DNA of 64,000 nucleotides from Collimonas arenae. Its GTDB lineage: Bacteria > Pseudomonadota > Gammaproteobacteria > Burkholderiales > Burkholderiaceae_D. The position numbers and the translations under genes were made by a program. Positions 1 through 8,616 of the stretch are shown here, one piece after another. The DNA is taken from contig NZ_CP009962.1 in the NCBI RefSeq assembly GCF_000786695.1, positions 4,154,001 through 4,218,000 of the forward strand, read 5' to 3'. The notes beneath the pieces are model-generated. The model made no database searches and was not told the DNA's origin. It saw nothing but the letters and a program-made list of their open reading frames with translations. Numbering within the stretch: position 1 is the stretch's first letter; every line of letters starts with the position of its first letter.

Positions 1-828
1 GGTCATGGCGGCCACCGCTTTGATATGGCCAAGATTTTCCGCCACCAGGATAATCGCAATCGGCGCCAGCAAAGCCATCGCGTCAGCCTTGAACACCGGC
101 GCGGAAAAATGCGGGATGCCGAACCAGGCTGCATTCGCCACAATCGCAAAATCAATCGGCTTGCCAAGCCCAGCACCGTTGGTCAGCACCGCATAAATCA
201 CATATGCGAGCATCAGTCCGACGAGGATCAGCAAGCGCTGCAACATGCCGCGCGCAAACACTGCCACGCCACCGACGCACAATACCGTGCCCAGCGCCAT
301 CCAGGCGTCGAAGTTATTGCCGCTGACGCCCTTGACTGCGATCGGCGCCAGATTCAGGCCGATCACCGCCACCACCGCACCGGTGACCACCGGCGGCATC
401 AGAGTTTCGATCCAGCGAGTACCGATCGCCATTACCAGGAAGCCGATCAGCGCATATACCACGCCGCAGGCAATAATGCCGCCCAGCGCTACGCCAAGGT
501 TAGGATTCAGGCCGTGGCCGCCATAGGCGCTGACTGCGATCACCAGGCCGATAAAAGAAAAGCTGGACCCGAGATAGCTCGGCACGCGCCCACCCACCAG
601 CACAAAGAACAGCAAAGTGCCGATGCCCGACATGAAAATCGCCAGATTGGGATCGAAACCCATCAGTAGCGGCGCTAGTACGGTCGAACCGAACATGGCC
701 ACCACGTGCTGCACGCCCATAGCGAACGTCTGCGGCCATGGCAAACGCTCGTCAGCGGCGATTACCTGGCCCTGCCCGTCCGCCGTGCTTGCGCGCAAAC
801 GCCACGTGGGAAAATAAGAACCTGCCAT
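1..828 (-). CDS. rutG: NCS2-family pyrimidine permease, RutG/UraA type (C-terminus beyond window)
   Basis: Inner-membrane nucleobase:proton symporter of the NCS2 family, expected to import uracil or a related pyrimidine. The frame reads leftward from the ATG at 828 and stays open to base 1, giving the first 276 residues. A GGAGG ribosome binding site lies 7 bases before the ATG. Residues about 28-60 read DERLPWPQ...GVQHVVAMFG, and the frame then shows alternating hydrophobic spans with GGRVPSYLGSS and GTRWIETLMPPVVTGAV. AENLGHIKAV near the end (Glu about 264) matches the TM8 glutamate that binds uracil in UraA. From memory the match is closer to E. coli RutG than to UraA, but no other rut gene is visible here, so the exact substrate is inferred. 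The gene is cut by the window edge, not broken. Confidence 0.85.
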   Translation of the reverse strand, partial: MAGSYFPTWRLRASTADGQGQVIAADERLPWPQTFAMGVQHVVAMFGSTVLAPLLMGFDPNLAIFMSGIGTLLFFVLVGGRVPSYLGSSFSFIGLVIAVSAYGGHGLNPNLGVALGGIIACGVVYALIGFLVMAIGTRWIETLMPPVVTGAVVAVIGLNLAPIAVKGVSGNNFDAWMALGTVLCVGGVAVFARGMLQRLLILVGLMLAYVIYAVLTNGAGLGKPIDFAIVANAAWFGIPHFSAPVFKADAMALLAPIAIILVAENLGHIKAVAAMT

Positions 829-1032
829 GAATTTCCTCCCTGTATTCCGATTTACTCTATGTCTGCGGCGGCTACGGCTGGACTACAAGCCAGACCGGCA
901 AGACATCGTAGAACCGTATGATTGATTTTGCTTTTAACCGGAAGCTAGTGTACGAAGGCGGCAACAAAATAACAATCGAGATAGGGGGAATCGCAGAGAA
1001 AGCAGGAAGAAATTTATGGAACTCGTATAAAA

Positions 1033-1060
1033 AAAGCACCGGCCAGACGCCCGGTGCTTT
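1033..1060 (-). terminator. Rho-independent terminator after the DUF1269 gene
   Basis: AAAGCACCGG (1033-1042) pairs perfectly with CCGGTGCTTT (1051-1060) around an 8-base loop. On the minus strand the stem is followed by a run of seven T, 33 bases past the stop of the DUF1269 gene. The plus strand also has a T-rich tail, so the element may work both ways. Confidence 0.85.
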
Positions 1061-1092
1061 CTTTTGTCAGTTCACTCGCCAATTCGGCGACA

Positions 1093-1611
1093 TTAAGGAA
1101 ACACAGGAATGTGCTTTTCAACCCCGGCAAAAGCCGCTTCCGGATGAAGTTTTTCAATCAACGCTTCAATCTCCGGCACGCGCTTGAACGGCACATCTAC
1201 CAACAGCAGTATCTTGCCCTCCTCGATCCCGGCATGGAAGGCTTTCAGGCGGGAATTCGGCAGCGCCGCCGCCGCCATCCCGGACATCCAGCTACCCAAT
1301 ACTGCGCCGGCCAGCGTCAACGCAACCAAGGCAAGCCAATTCAGATGCACCCACTCAGGCGGAAAATAAACCAGCCACATGCCCAGCAACAAGCCGATTA
1401 CGCCTCCAGCCAGCAAACCGACTTCAGCGCCGTTTGCGAGATCGGTCTTATGGAAAATATTGGCTTCGGGCATATCCGCTGGCAATTTGCCGTCGGCGCC
1501 CCAGAAGTGAATATGCCGAATTCCTATCCGCGCCAGCAGCAATTCATCCAGCGTGCTGCGTGCGCTGGGAACATCCGGCATCATGAAATAAAGTCTTTGT
1601 CGGCCCAGCAT
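1093..1611 (-). CDS. DUF1269-type membrane protein
   Basis: A 172-residue protein with a soluble N-terminal part, two membrane spans (about 63-83 and 92-116, both rich in Gly and Ala with small-residue packing), and a soluble C-terminal tail. The layout and the phrase MPDVPSARSTLDELL fit the DUF1269 family of uncharacterised bacterial membrane proteins. An AGGAG ribosome binding site precedes the ATG at 1611 and a clear terminator follows the stop, so it is probably a single-gene unit. The glycine-zipper-like spans suggest self-association in the inner membrane, but no activity is known to me and none should be assigned. Confidence 0.75.
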   Translation of the reverse strand: MLGRQRLYFMMPDVPSARSTLDELLLARIGIRHIHFWGADGKLPADMPEANIFHKTDLANGAEVGLLAGGVIGLLLGMWLVYFPPEWVHLNWLALVALTLAGAVLGSWMSGMAAAALPNSRLKAFHAGIEEGKILLLVDVPFKRVPEIEALIEKLHPEAAFAGVEKHIPVFP

Positions 1612-1760
1612 GATGGTCTCCTATGGACTATTTATGCTTCAGCATAGTCAATCAAGATCGAATCCACAAAGATTGATTGCCCCTAGGGTACGGACGACCC
1701 CGAGCGGTTAAAAATGCGACAATCACTTTTCCGCCCACCAACAACCATGATGGAAATACC

Positions 1761-2063
1761 ATGATCCTCGAATTAGCCGATATCCGCATCCAGCCAGGCA
1801 AGCAGCAGGAATTTGACGCCGCGATTCAACGCGGAATCGAGCAAGTCATCAGCAAAGCCAAGGGCTTCGTCAGCTTTAAAGTGCACAAGGGGATCGAATC
1901 TCCAGAACGCTATGTCCTGATAATTCTCTGGCAAACGCTGGAAAACCATACGGTAGATTTTCGCGAATCGCCTGCGTTTGCCGACTGGCGCGCGCTGGTA
2001 GGACCGTTTTTTGCGGTGGCGCCGACCGTCGAGCATTTCACGCTCTTGGCAGAATCACACTAA
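1761..2063 (+). CDS. Antibiotic biosynthesis monooxygenase (ABM) family protein
   Basis: A 100-residue protein that fits a single ferredoxin-like ABM domain: ILELADIRIQPGKQQEFD at the start, then FVSFKVHKGIESPERYVLIILWQTLENH, and a closing FRESPAFADWR segment. Proteins of this fold act as small dimeric oxygenases on quinols or heme, or simply bind aromatic compounds; several in proteobacteria have no known substrate. The longer in-frame start at 1677 was rejected because its first 28 residues are not protein-like. GGAA stands 8 bases before the ATG at 1761. Alone on its strand, with no pathway neighbour to name a substrate. Confidence 0.8.
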   Translation: MILELADIRIQPGKQQEFDAAIQRGIEQVISKAKGFVSFKVHKGIESPERYVLIILWQTLENHTVDFRESPAFADWRALVGPFFAVAPTVEHFTLLAESH

Positions 2064-2243
2064 TTGCAGGTTGGGGAAATGCAAGATGAAGTGCACCGTG
2101 TAAGCAGCAGGGCAACCCGATCGACGGCCAATGCCGGTGGGATGCCCGACTGCTACGCAGCGATATGTGTACTACGAACGAGTACAACAGACGAACTACA
2201 GACCTGCTGATAAAACTTTGCAACATAGGCTTAAATACCTGCT

Positions 2244-2280
2244 AACTGCAAACAACTGCAAACAACTGCAAACAACTGCA
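2244..2280. repeat. 10-bp tandem repeat in a 277-bp gene-free stretch
   Basis: AACTGCAAAC is repeated three times exactly, followed by a partial fourth copy (AACTGCA). It sits in the gene-free stretch 2064-2340 between the ABM gene and the DUF3563 gene. The same stretch holds a perfect inverted repeat TGTACT/AGTACA (2168-2186). I see no gene and no clear terminator there. Confidence 0.9.
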
Positions 2281-2340
2281 GCTTACTACCGGTAGCCGAC
2301 AAACCCGGCCACGCATTGCTGCTTTGCTACAGGTACAAAT

Positions 2341-2622
2341 TTAGAAGCCTTTGATCCATGCTGCAGTCTGGGCGCTTTCACGATCCAGGCGTTGCATGCG
2401 ATATTCCAGATCGTACAGGTCGACTGCTTCGGCCAGGTAAGCTTCTTTACGTGCGGCTTCCGAACGTTCGTAGGCAGTACCGAGACGCTTGAAAAATGCA
2501 CCGATGTTGCTCAGCATGCCGGCGCGTTGTACTACTGGCGCTGCCGGACGTGCTACTGGAGCTGGACGTGCTGCTGCTGGACGAGCAATGCTAGAACTGT
2601 TGCTGATTGTCATTGTAGACAT
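2341..2622 (-). CDS. DUF3563 family small protein
   Basis: A 93-residue protein. Residues 1-35 are a low-complexity Ser/Ala/Pro/Arg segment; residues 40-82 form one likely amphipathic helix, FFKRLGTAYERSEAARKEAYLAEA then VDLYDLEYRMQRLDR, which is the hallmark of DUF3563. Such proteins are common and often abundant in Burkholderiales, with no established function. The start at 2622 was chosen over a longer frame because AGAGGA lies 7 bases before it. No membrane span or signal peptide. Confidence 0.8.
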   Translation of the reverse strand: MSTMTISNSSSIARPAAARPAPVARPAAPVVQRAGMLSNIGAFFKRLGTAYERSEAARKEAYLAEAVDLYDLEYRMQRLDRESAQTAAWIKGF

Positions 2623-2872
2623 GATAAATTCCTCTTTCGTTTTGCGTTCACCGCAAGCCAATTGTTGCGTCGCACAATCAGAATAGCGTTTCCCCATGAA
2701 TTATCCAATTTCGATTGCCAATAGCAGTTATCAGTTTTGTGAATTTAAGGGGCTAGGTGCCTGATTCCAGCGATTTTTATGACTTGGCCTAATGTGTTGT
2801 AAAACTGCTATACAGGCATGGAAAGATGCCTGTAAACTGCTGCACCTTCCTCTCATACAAGCCTTAGCTCCG

Positions 2873-4306
2873 ATGTCTACGCACACCTTCCTCTGGCACG
2901 ACTACGAAACCTTCGGCGTCCAGCCGCGACGAGACCGCCCGGCCCAGTTTGCCGCGATCCGCACCGACGCCGAATTGAACGAGATCGGCGAACCGATCAT
3001 GCTGTATTGCCAACCTGCAAATGATTTCTTGCCAGATCCGCAGTCTTGCCTGATTACCGGCATCACGCCTCAACATTGCCTGGAGCGAGGCATTCCTGAA
3101 TACCAGTTCGCCGCCCAGATCGAAAAAGCGTTTTCAGAACCCGGCACCATCGGCGTCGGCTACAACACGATCCGCTTCGACGACGAAGTCACGCGCTTCC
3201 TGTTCTGGCGCAACCTGATCGATCCCTATGCGCGCGAATGGCAGAACCAGTGCGGCCGCTGGGATATTCTTGATGTGGTGCGCACCGCCTACGCCTTGCG
3301 ACCGGACGGCATCGAATGGCCGAAAAACGATGAGGGGCGGCCAAGTTTCCGTTTGGAGCTGTTAACCAAAGCTAACGGCATCAGCCACGAAGCGGCGCAT
3401 GATGCGCTGTCCGACGTGCGGGCGACGATCGCCCTGGCGCGCCTGATCCGGCAGCACCAGCCGAAACTGTTCGATTTCTGCCTTGCCCTACATAAGAAAG
3501 ACCGGGCCGGCGCTGAAATCGGCTTGCCGACGCCACGCCCTTTTCTGCATATTTCAGGGATGTTTCCTGCCGAGAACGGTTGCCTGGCTGTCATGTGGCC
3601 ACTTGGGGTGCATCCAACCAACAAGAATGAAATATTGGCCTGGGACCTGGCCTACGATCCGAGCGAAATATTCTCGCTCGACGCCGATACCGTACGCACC
3701 CGCCTGTTCAGCAAATCGGCCGACTTGCCGGAAGGCGTGACCCGGTTGCCTTTGAAGTCAGTGCACTTGAACAAATCGCCGATGGTCATCAACAAGCTGC
3801 AAACCCTGTCAAGCGACATGGCGGCGCGTTGGGGCATCGATATCCCGCAAGCCTTGAAACATGCTGAAATCGCGGCGCAAGCACCTGATCTCGGCAACTT
3901 GTGGCGTCAAGTGTTCCAGCGTGCGGATGAGAGCGTAACCGATGTCGATGAAGACTTGTACGGCGGTTTTGTCGGCAACAATGACCGTCGCAAGCTCAAT
4001 GATTTACGCGCCATGACGCCGCAAAAACTGGCGGCCGCGCAGCTCAGTTTTGACGACCAGCGCCTGGAAGAACTTACCTTCCGCTACCGCGCCCGCAACT
4101 TCCCCGACACCCTGTCCGGCGACGATCAGGAGCGTTGGGAGGAACACCGCGCCGCCCGCCTGTTCGATGGCGAAGGCAAGGCCCGTACGGTCGAGATGTT
4201 GTTTGAAGAAATCGACAATTTGTCGGAAACGGCGGATGAACGCGGCGAAGAAATCCTCGGCGCGCTTTATGACTATGCCGAGATGATTGCGCCGGCGCGC
4301 GAGTAA
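2873..4306 (+). CDS. sbcB: Exodeoxyribonuclease I
   Basis: A 3'-5' exonuclease on single-stranded DNA, acting in mismatch repair and recombination. The 477-residue length matches E. coli ExoI (475). DEDDh catalytic residues are visible: Asp10 and Glu12 in HDYETFG, Asp103 in RFDDE, and His176/Asp181 in HDALSDVRA. The rest covers the SH3-like and helical ExoI_C parts (VHLNKSPMVINKL, DVDEDLYGGFV, ELTFRYRARNFP). The start MSTHTFLWHDYETFG at 2873 was chosen because the catalytic motif must lie close to the N-terminus; a longer frame from 2792 adds 27 residues unlike the family. The ribosome binding site is weak. Confidence 0.95.
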   Translation: MSTHTFLWHDYETFGVQPRRDRPAQFAAIRTDAELNEIGEPIMLYCQPANDFLPDPQSCLITGITPQHCLERGIPEYQFAAQIEKAFSEPGTIGVGYNTIRFDDEVTRFLFWRNLIDPYAREWQNQCGRWDILDVVRTAYALRPDGIEWPKNDEGRPSFRLELLTKANGISHEAAHDALSDVRATIALARLIRQHQPKLFDFCLALHKKDRAGAEIGLPTPRPFLHISGMFPAENGCLAVMWPLGVHPTNKNEILAWDLAYDPSEIFSLDADTVRTRLFSKSADLPEGVTRLPLKSVHLNKSPMVINKLQTLSSDMAARWGIDIPQALKHAEIAAQAPDLGNLWRQVFQRADESVTDVDEDLYGGFVGNNDRRKLNDLRAMTPQKLAAAQLSFDDQRLEELTFRYRARNFPDTLSGDDQERWEEHRAARLFDGEGKARTVEMLFEEIDNLSETADERGEEILGALYDYAEMIAPARE

Positions 4307-4357
4307 TAGCGAGTCATATCGCAACCGGCTGCAGGCCGGACCGGCCCAGAAAAAACA

Positions 4358-4413
4358 AAGCGGGGCCAGGTATATTTTCGATTCATTCCACGAAAACATG
4401 CCTGGCCCCGCTT
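4358..4413. terminator. Long hairpin between convergent sbcB and DUF3861 genes
   Basis: AAGCGGGGCCAGG (4358-4370) pairs perfectly with CCTGGCCCCGCTT (4401-4413). Inside the loop, TTTTCG and CGAAAA pair again, so the whole 56-base element can fold into one long stem with a small apical loop. It lies between the ends of two converging genes. A-rich sequence on the left would give U-rich RNA on the minus strand. Best read as a bidirectional terminator. Confidence 0.7.
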
Positions 4414-4487
4414 ACTCTTGCCTCTAATTTCACTTACACATCCATCCCCCGGGCGGCGTCCCGCGCGGGCGATTCCTACGTTTCATT

Positions 4488-4790
4488 CTATGCTTCTGCT
4501 GCCATCGGCTGCGCTTTCAGCTTCCCGATAAAATCGCGCATCGGCTGATTGATTTCTGCAAACAGCGGGTTGCTGCGGTTTTTCAGCATGACTTCGGTGA
4601 ACAGCTTCAAACCCAGCGGCAGCGAGGCGGCGGTATCGGCGTCAAACTGGCCTTTGCTGCGCACCTTGTCGATGATCGCGAACAGGTCATCGTGGTTGCC
4701 GGCTTCAAAATTTATTGCGGCATGGGTCGGCTCGCCCTGCTTCGGCGTAGCCAAGTGCTCCAGGGTAATGCGGTAACGATGTTCACGCAT
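4488..4790 (-). CDS. DUF3861 family protein
   Basis: A 100-residue soluble protein. REHRYRITLEHLATPKQGEP at the start, FEAGNHDDLFAIIDKVR in the middle, and LGLKLFTEVMLKNRSNPLF match the DUF3861 family, whose role is unknown. An AAGGAG ribosome binding site precedes the ATG at 4790. It starts 34 bases after the PadR regulator stops, on the same strand, so both are probably transcribed from the PadR promoter; that would put it under the same metal or stress signal. The large hairpin at 4358-4413 closes the unit. Confidence 0.8.
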   Translation of the reverse strand: MREHRYRITLEHLATPKQGEPTHAAINFEAGNHDDLFAIIDKVRSKGQFDADTAASLPLGLKLFTEVMLKNRSNPLFAEINQPMRDFIGKLKAQPMAAEA

Positions 4791-4824
4791 AGTTTCTCCT
4801 TGTTTCCAAACGGCTTTGCTAACT

Positions 4825-5394
4825 TCAAACTCTCTCTATCTTTACAGCAGCGGCATCAATCGCATCAACGATGGCGTGGATCTGCTCCTGGCTGAGTTCG
4901 CCTTTTTCCAGCCGCGTATGCACTGCCATCCTGAAGTTCATGATGGCCCGCTTCAGTTCCGGCGCGGAACTACCGGATGCCCGTTGCGCCGCTTCCAGCT
5001 TCTGCAACGCCAGATTCAGGGCCTCGCTATTGGCAGCCAAAAACGCCGCGCCTTCTGGCGTGATGCGGTACAGTTTTTTGCCGCCCGCTTCCGCTTCGAT
5101 TGCCGTGTAACCCATCTCTTCCAGTAGCGTCAAGGTCGGATAGATCACACCCGGGCTCGGGCTGTAATCGCCACCGACCAGTTCTTCGATCGCCTTGATG
5201 ACTTCGTAGCCGTGGCGTGGCTTTTCCTGCAACAGGTTAAGAATCACCAACCGCAAGCTGCCTTGCTCGAACATGCGCCCGCCGCGGCCGCCTTCACGGC
5301 GCCCGCCACGTTCAAACATACCGCCACCGCGATGTTGCCTTTCGTGACCTTGATGCATCTGGCTGCGGTCGCAACCTCTTCTATGACCAAACAT
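4825..5394 (-). CDS. PadR-family regulator resembling the metal-responsive YqjI
   Basis: A 189-residue regulator. Residues 1-44 are a Gly/Arg/His-rich extension (His4, Cys8, His14, His17, His21). Residues 45-118 are a PadR winged helix (GSLRLVILNLL, HGYEVIKAIEEL, YSPSPGVIYPTLTLLEEMG, GGKKLYRITPEG), and the C-terminal helices form the usual dimer arm. This architecture is that of E. coli YqjI, where a Cys/His-rich N-terminal extension binds nickel or iron and the protein represses itself and the ferric reductase gene yqjH. The extension here has only one cysteine, so its metal preference may differ. No yqjH neighbour is present; the co-transcribed partner is DUF3861. Two AT-rich palindromes lie just upstream. 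Confidence 0.85.
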   Translation of the reverse strand: MFGHRRGCDRSQMHQGHERQHRGGGMFERGGRREGGRGGRMFEQGSLRLVILNLLQEKPRHGYEVIKAIEELVGGDYSPSPGVIYPTLTLLEEMGYTAIEAEAGGKKLYRITPEGAAFLAANSEALNLALQKLEAAQRASGSSAPELKRAIMNFRMAVHTRLEKGELSQEQIHAIVDAIDAAAVKIERV

Positions 5395-5405
5395 GTAAAC
5401 TTCCT

Positions 5406-5438
5406 TATCTCATTGAATGAGATATAAAGATATATCTT
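5406..5438 (-). promoter_or_regulatory. Twin palindromes upstream of the PadR gene, probable autoregulatory operator
   Basis: A perfect 19-bp palindrome TATCTCATTGAATGAGATA (5406-5424) is followed at once by a perfect 12-bp palindrome AAGATATATCTT (5427-5438). They lie 12-44 bases before the PadR start codon, where PadR/YqjI regulators usually bind. The assignment to this regulator is inference from position and symmetry. Confidence 0.65.
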
Positions 5439-5519
5439 AGAAACTACTAAGTCAAGATTGAGTTATGTTTTTATTTAATGAGATGCGGCCTTGCTAGCAA
5501 TTTTTTCATAAAGACAACA

Positions 5520-6056
5520 TCAACTAGTACGTTTTGCCAGATATTCCGGCTGGAACATGCACATCCGGATGGCATCGCGATAAACGCCATTGATGAAAAA
5601 CTCGCTCTTCAATTCGCTTTCCAGCTCAAATCCGCATTTCTTGTAGATGTGAATCGCCTTGTGGTTTTCATTGTCGACATACAAATACAGCTTATACAGA
5701 TTGAGAACGCAGAATGCATATTCGATCGCCAGCCGGGTAGCGCGCTCTGCATAGCCTCGGCCCTGGGCGCTTGGCGCGACGATGATCTGGAATTCCGCGC
5801 GGCGGTGGATATGGGTGATCTCGACCAGTTCGACCAGCCCCACCATCTCGCCGTTATCGCTTTCAAGAATAAAGCGGCGTTCAGTCTGGTCGTGGACGTG
5901 CTGGTCATAAAGTTGCACTAACTCAACATACGCTTCGTAGGGCTCTTCGAACCAGTAGCGCATGATGGTGCTGTTGTTGTCGAGCTGATGTACAAAATGC
6001 AGGTCGTTGCGTTCTAGCGGGCGCAATTTAAGGCCCGGCTGCACGAGAGTCGTCAT
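5520..6056 (-). CDS. speG: Spermidine N1-acetyltransferase
   Basis: A cytoplasmic GNAT enzyme that acetylates spermidine (and spermine) with acetyl-CoA, preventing polyamine toxicity. The 178 residues follow E. coli SpeG closely: [62 protein letters not shown], then the acetyl-CoA loop [13 protein letters not shown] (Q/RxxGxG/A form), [11 protein letters not shown] and [21 protein letters not shown] precedes the ATG at 6056. Single gene; next upstream on the strand is fadE, 64 bases away. Confidence 0.93.
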   Translation of the reverse strand: MTTLVQPGLKLRPLERNDLHFVHQLDNNSTIMRYWFEEPYEAYVELVQLYDQHVHDQTERRFILESDNGEMVGLVELVEITHIHRRAEFQIIVAPSAQGRGYAERATRLAIEYAFCVLNLYKLYLYVDNENHKAIHIYKKCGFELESELKSEFFINGVYRDAIRMCMFQPEYLAKRTS

Positions 6057-6120
6057 AAAACTTCCTTTTATTTGTTGCTAATATTGTTGTTCTTGGTGAA
6101 ATTGTCAGGCGCCTTGCCGG

Positions 6121-8616
6121 TTATGCTTGCTGCAAGGCTTGCATTCGCGCCTGCAACGATTCGAGCCGGTTAAAGTCTTGCGGGAAATCGTCCACCTGAA
6201 CGCTGATATCCCCGTAGCGCGCAAAATCTTCCAGCACTTGCTGCTCTTCGGCCGTGATTGCGCCGGTGGCCGCAGCGGCAGTGATCCAATCGCTCATCTC
6301 GATCAGGCTTTGCGGCATCGCCGTCAAAGTCCCGGCCATGATCGCGGGCTTGAGTCGTGCTGCAATCGCGTTGACCAGCGGAATCAACCGGAAAGCCAGT
6401 TCGCCAAAAGCTAACGGCGATTCCTCGGCGTTTGGCAGATATGTATCGCCAACCAGACGGTCGCGGCTGACGCCATCCATCTGCATGGCTTTCGCCACTG
6501 CCGTGTCGAGTGCATCGGATGGTTTATCGTAGGGCCGCCCGAAAGGGAAAACAATTACGCGCATTAAGACTGCCAGGATCCGGTTCGGAAAATTATCGAG
6601 TACACCAAGACAGGCTTCTTGCGCCTGATGCAAGGCATCCTGTATCGCCCAATGCACATAGGGTAAATCTTCCTGCTGCCGGCCATCATCCTCATAGCGC
6701 TTGAGCACGCTGGAAATCAGGTACAGCTGCGACAGGATATCGCCCAACCGGCCGGAAATCCGTTCGCGGAATTTCAGCGAACCGCCAAACACGAACATCG
6801 ATGTATCGCTCAGCAGCGCGAACGCCGCCGACATTCGGTTGACTGCGCGATAGAAATGACGCAGCTCGGACGGCGCCACACGCGGCGCCGCAGGAAAACT
6901 GCCAACTGACAGTCCTGCAACCAGGGCTCGTGAAAAATTGGCGAAGACAAAGCTGATATGGTCAAAGAATGCATTGTCGAAATCAACCAGCGCCTTCTGC
7001 TGATCTGCTTCGCCTGCCGCCGCCATTTCCTTCAGCACATAGGGATGACAGCGGATCGCACCTTGGCCAAAAATGATCAGGCAGCGTGTCAGGATGTTCG
7101 CGCCTTCGACCGTGATCGCGATCGGCATCTGCTGGTAGCTGCGCGCCAGGAAATTATTCGGCCCCATGCAAATACCCTTGCCGCCCAACACATCCATGCC
7201 GGCGTTGACCAGAATGCGACCCCGCTCTGTGACATGGTATTTCGAGATCGCTGAAATCACCGACGGCTTTTCGCCATTATCCACCGCCAGCGCCGACAAC
7301 CTGCGCACCGCGTCCATCAGATACAGGTTGCCACCCATGCGCGCCAGCATTTCATGGATGCCCTCGAACTTGCCGATCGGGATCCTGAACTGATGCCGCA
7401 TGGCTGCATAGGCGCTAGTGCCGCGCACCGCCAGTTTGGAAAAGCCGACCGTGGACGACGGCAAGGAAATTGCACGGCCTGCGGCCAGGCACTCCATCAG
7501 CATGCGCCAGCCCTTGCCGATCTGCTCGCGGCCGCCGATCACCCAATCCAGCGGGATGAATACATCCTTGCCGGAAGTCGGACCGTTCTGGAATACCGCA
7601 TTCAACGGCCAATGACGACGGCCTGTGACCACGCCCGGATGGTTGGTTGGAATCAGAGCGCATGTAATACCGAGATCAACCTCGGTGCTCCCATTGGCCG
7701 CCAATAGAAGATCGGGATCCTGCACCCGGAACGCCAGTCCCAGCACGGTCGCGACAGGGCCTAGCGTAATGTAGCGCTTATCCCAGGTTATCTTGAAGCC
7801 CAGCATTTCCTGGCCATCGTAATTTCCTACGCAAACTACACCCACGTCCGGAATCGCCGCCGCATCGGAGCCGGCGTAGGGACTAGTGAGCGCAAAACAC
7901 GGGATTTCCTCGCCTGCGGCGAGGCGCGGCAAGAAATAATCCTTTTGTGCTTCTGTACCGTATTGCAGCAGCAATTCAGCCGGGCCTAGCGAATTAGGCA
8001 CCATTACTGAAATCGCTGCGGCGGAACAATGCGAAGACAGTTTCATGATCACCTGCGAATGCATGTAGGCGGAAAATTCCTTGCCGCCATACTGCTTGGG
8101 GATGATCATGCCGAGGAAACCTTTTTCCTTGACGAATTGCCAGGCCTGCGGCGACAGGTCCTGCCAGATTTCAGTGCTCTCCCAATCCGTGGCCAACTGG
8201 CATAGCTGCTCGACTTCATTATCGAAAAAATCCTGCTCTTCAGCGCTCAGCTTGGGCGCTGGAAGTTGCAGTAATTTATTCCATGCCGGCTTGCCGGAAA
8301 ACAGTTCGGCATCCCACCAGACAGTACCGGCCTCGATCGCATCGCGCTCGGTCTGCGACATACGCGGCAAGATGCGCTGGAAAACATTCAATGCCGGCTT
8401 GCTCAGCAAGCTGTGGCGCAATGGCTTTATAGCGACGATCAAGGTCGGCATCGCCAGCAGCAGTAATAGCAATATCGCTGCCAATGCGCCGATGCCGGCC
8501 AGCCAGAAGCCGCCTGCTATCCAGAGCAGCATGGCGCCCAGCCAAACCCAGGCGCCGAGGCGCAACTGCATCAAGAGCAAGGCGCCAATAAGCAACGCTG
8601 CGATCCAATAGAACAT
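6121..8616 (-). CDS. fadE: Acyl-CoA dehydrogenase, FadE type
   Basis: Flavoenzyme for the first step of fatty acid beta-oxidation, acyl-CoA to trans-2-enoyl-CoA. 831 residues, near the length of E. coli FadE (814). Residues 1-65 hold two to three membrane spans (FYWIAALLIGALLLMQLRLG, then two Leu/Ala-rich spans), a feature of FadE. After residue 80 come LNVFQRILPRMSQTE, IIPKQYGGKEFSAY, CFALTSPYAGSDAAAI (FAD/substrate loop), the RHQFRIPIGKFEGI region, and the C-terminal FadE domain with YDKPSDALD. GGAG lies 6 bases before the ATG at 8616; the longer frame was not used. No FadR site was recognised in the long upstream gap. Confidence 0.92.
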   Translation of the reverse strand: MFYWIAALLIGALLLMQLRLGAWVWLGAMLLWIAGGFWLAGIGALAAILLLLLLAMPTLIVAIKPLRHSLLSKPALNVFQRILPRMSQTERDAIEAGTVWWDAELFSGKPAWNKLLQLPAPKLSAEEQDFFDNEVEQLCQLATDWESTEIWQDLSPQAWQFVKEKGFLGMIIPKQYGGKEFSAYMHSQVIMKLSSHCSAAAISVMVPNSLGPAELLLQYGTEAQKDYFLPRLAAGEEIPCFALTSPYAGSDAAAIPDVGVVCVGNYDGQEMLGFKITWDKRYITLGPVATVLGLAFRVQDPDLLLAANGSTEVDLGITCALIPTNHPGVVTGRRHWPLNAVFQNGPTSGKDVFIPLDWVIGGREQIGKGWRMLMECLAAGRAISLPSSTVGFSKLAVRGTSAYAAMRHQFRIPIGKFEGIHEMLARMGGNLYLMDAVRRLSALAVDNGEKPSVISAISKYHVTERGRILVNAGMDVLGGKGICMGPNNFLARSYQQMPIAITVEGANILTRCLIIFGQGAIRCHPYVLKEMAAAGEADQQKALVDFDNAFFDHISFVFANFSRALVAGLSVGSFPAAPRVAPSELRHFYRAVNRMSAAFALLSDTSMFVFGGSLKFRERISGRLGDILSQLYLISSVLKRYEDDGRQQEDLPYVHWAIQDALHQAQEACLGVLDNFPNRILAVLMRVIVFPFGRPYDKPSDALDTAVAKAMQMDGVSRDRLVGDTYLPNAEESPLAFGELAFRLIPLVNAIAARLKPAIMAGTLTAMPQSLIEMSDWITAAAATGAITAEEQQVLEDFARYGDISVQVDDFPQDFNRLESLQARMQALQQA

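Noticed and set aside
2038..2226. A 62-codon minus-strand frame after the ABM gene
   Set aside because: No ribosome binding site, no family, and it overlaps the end of the ABM gene.
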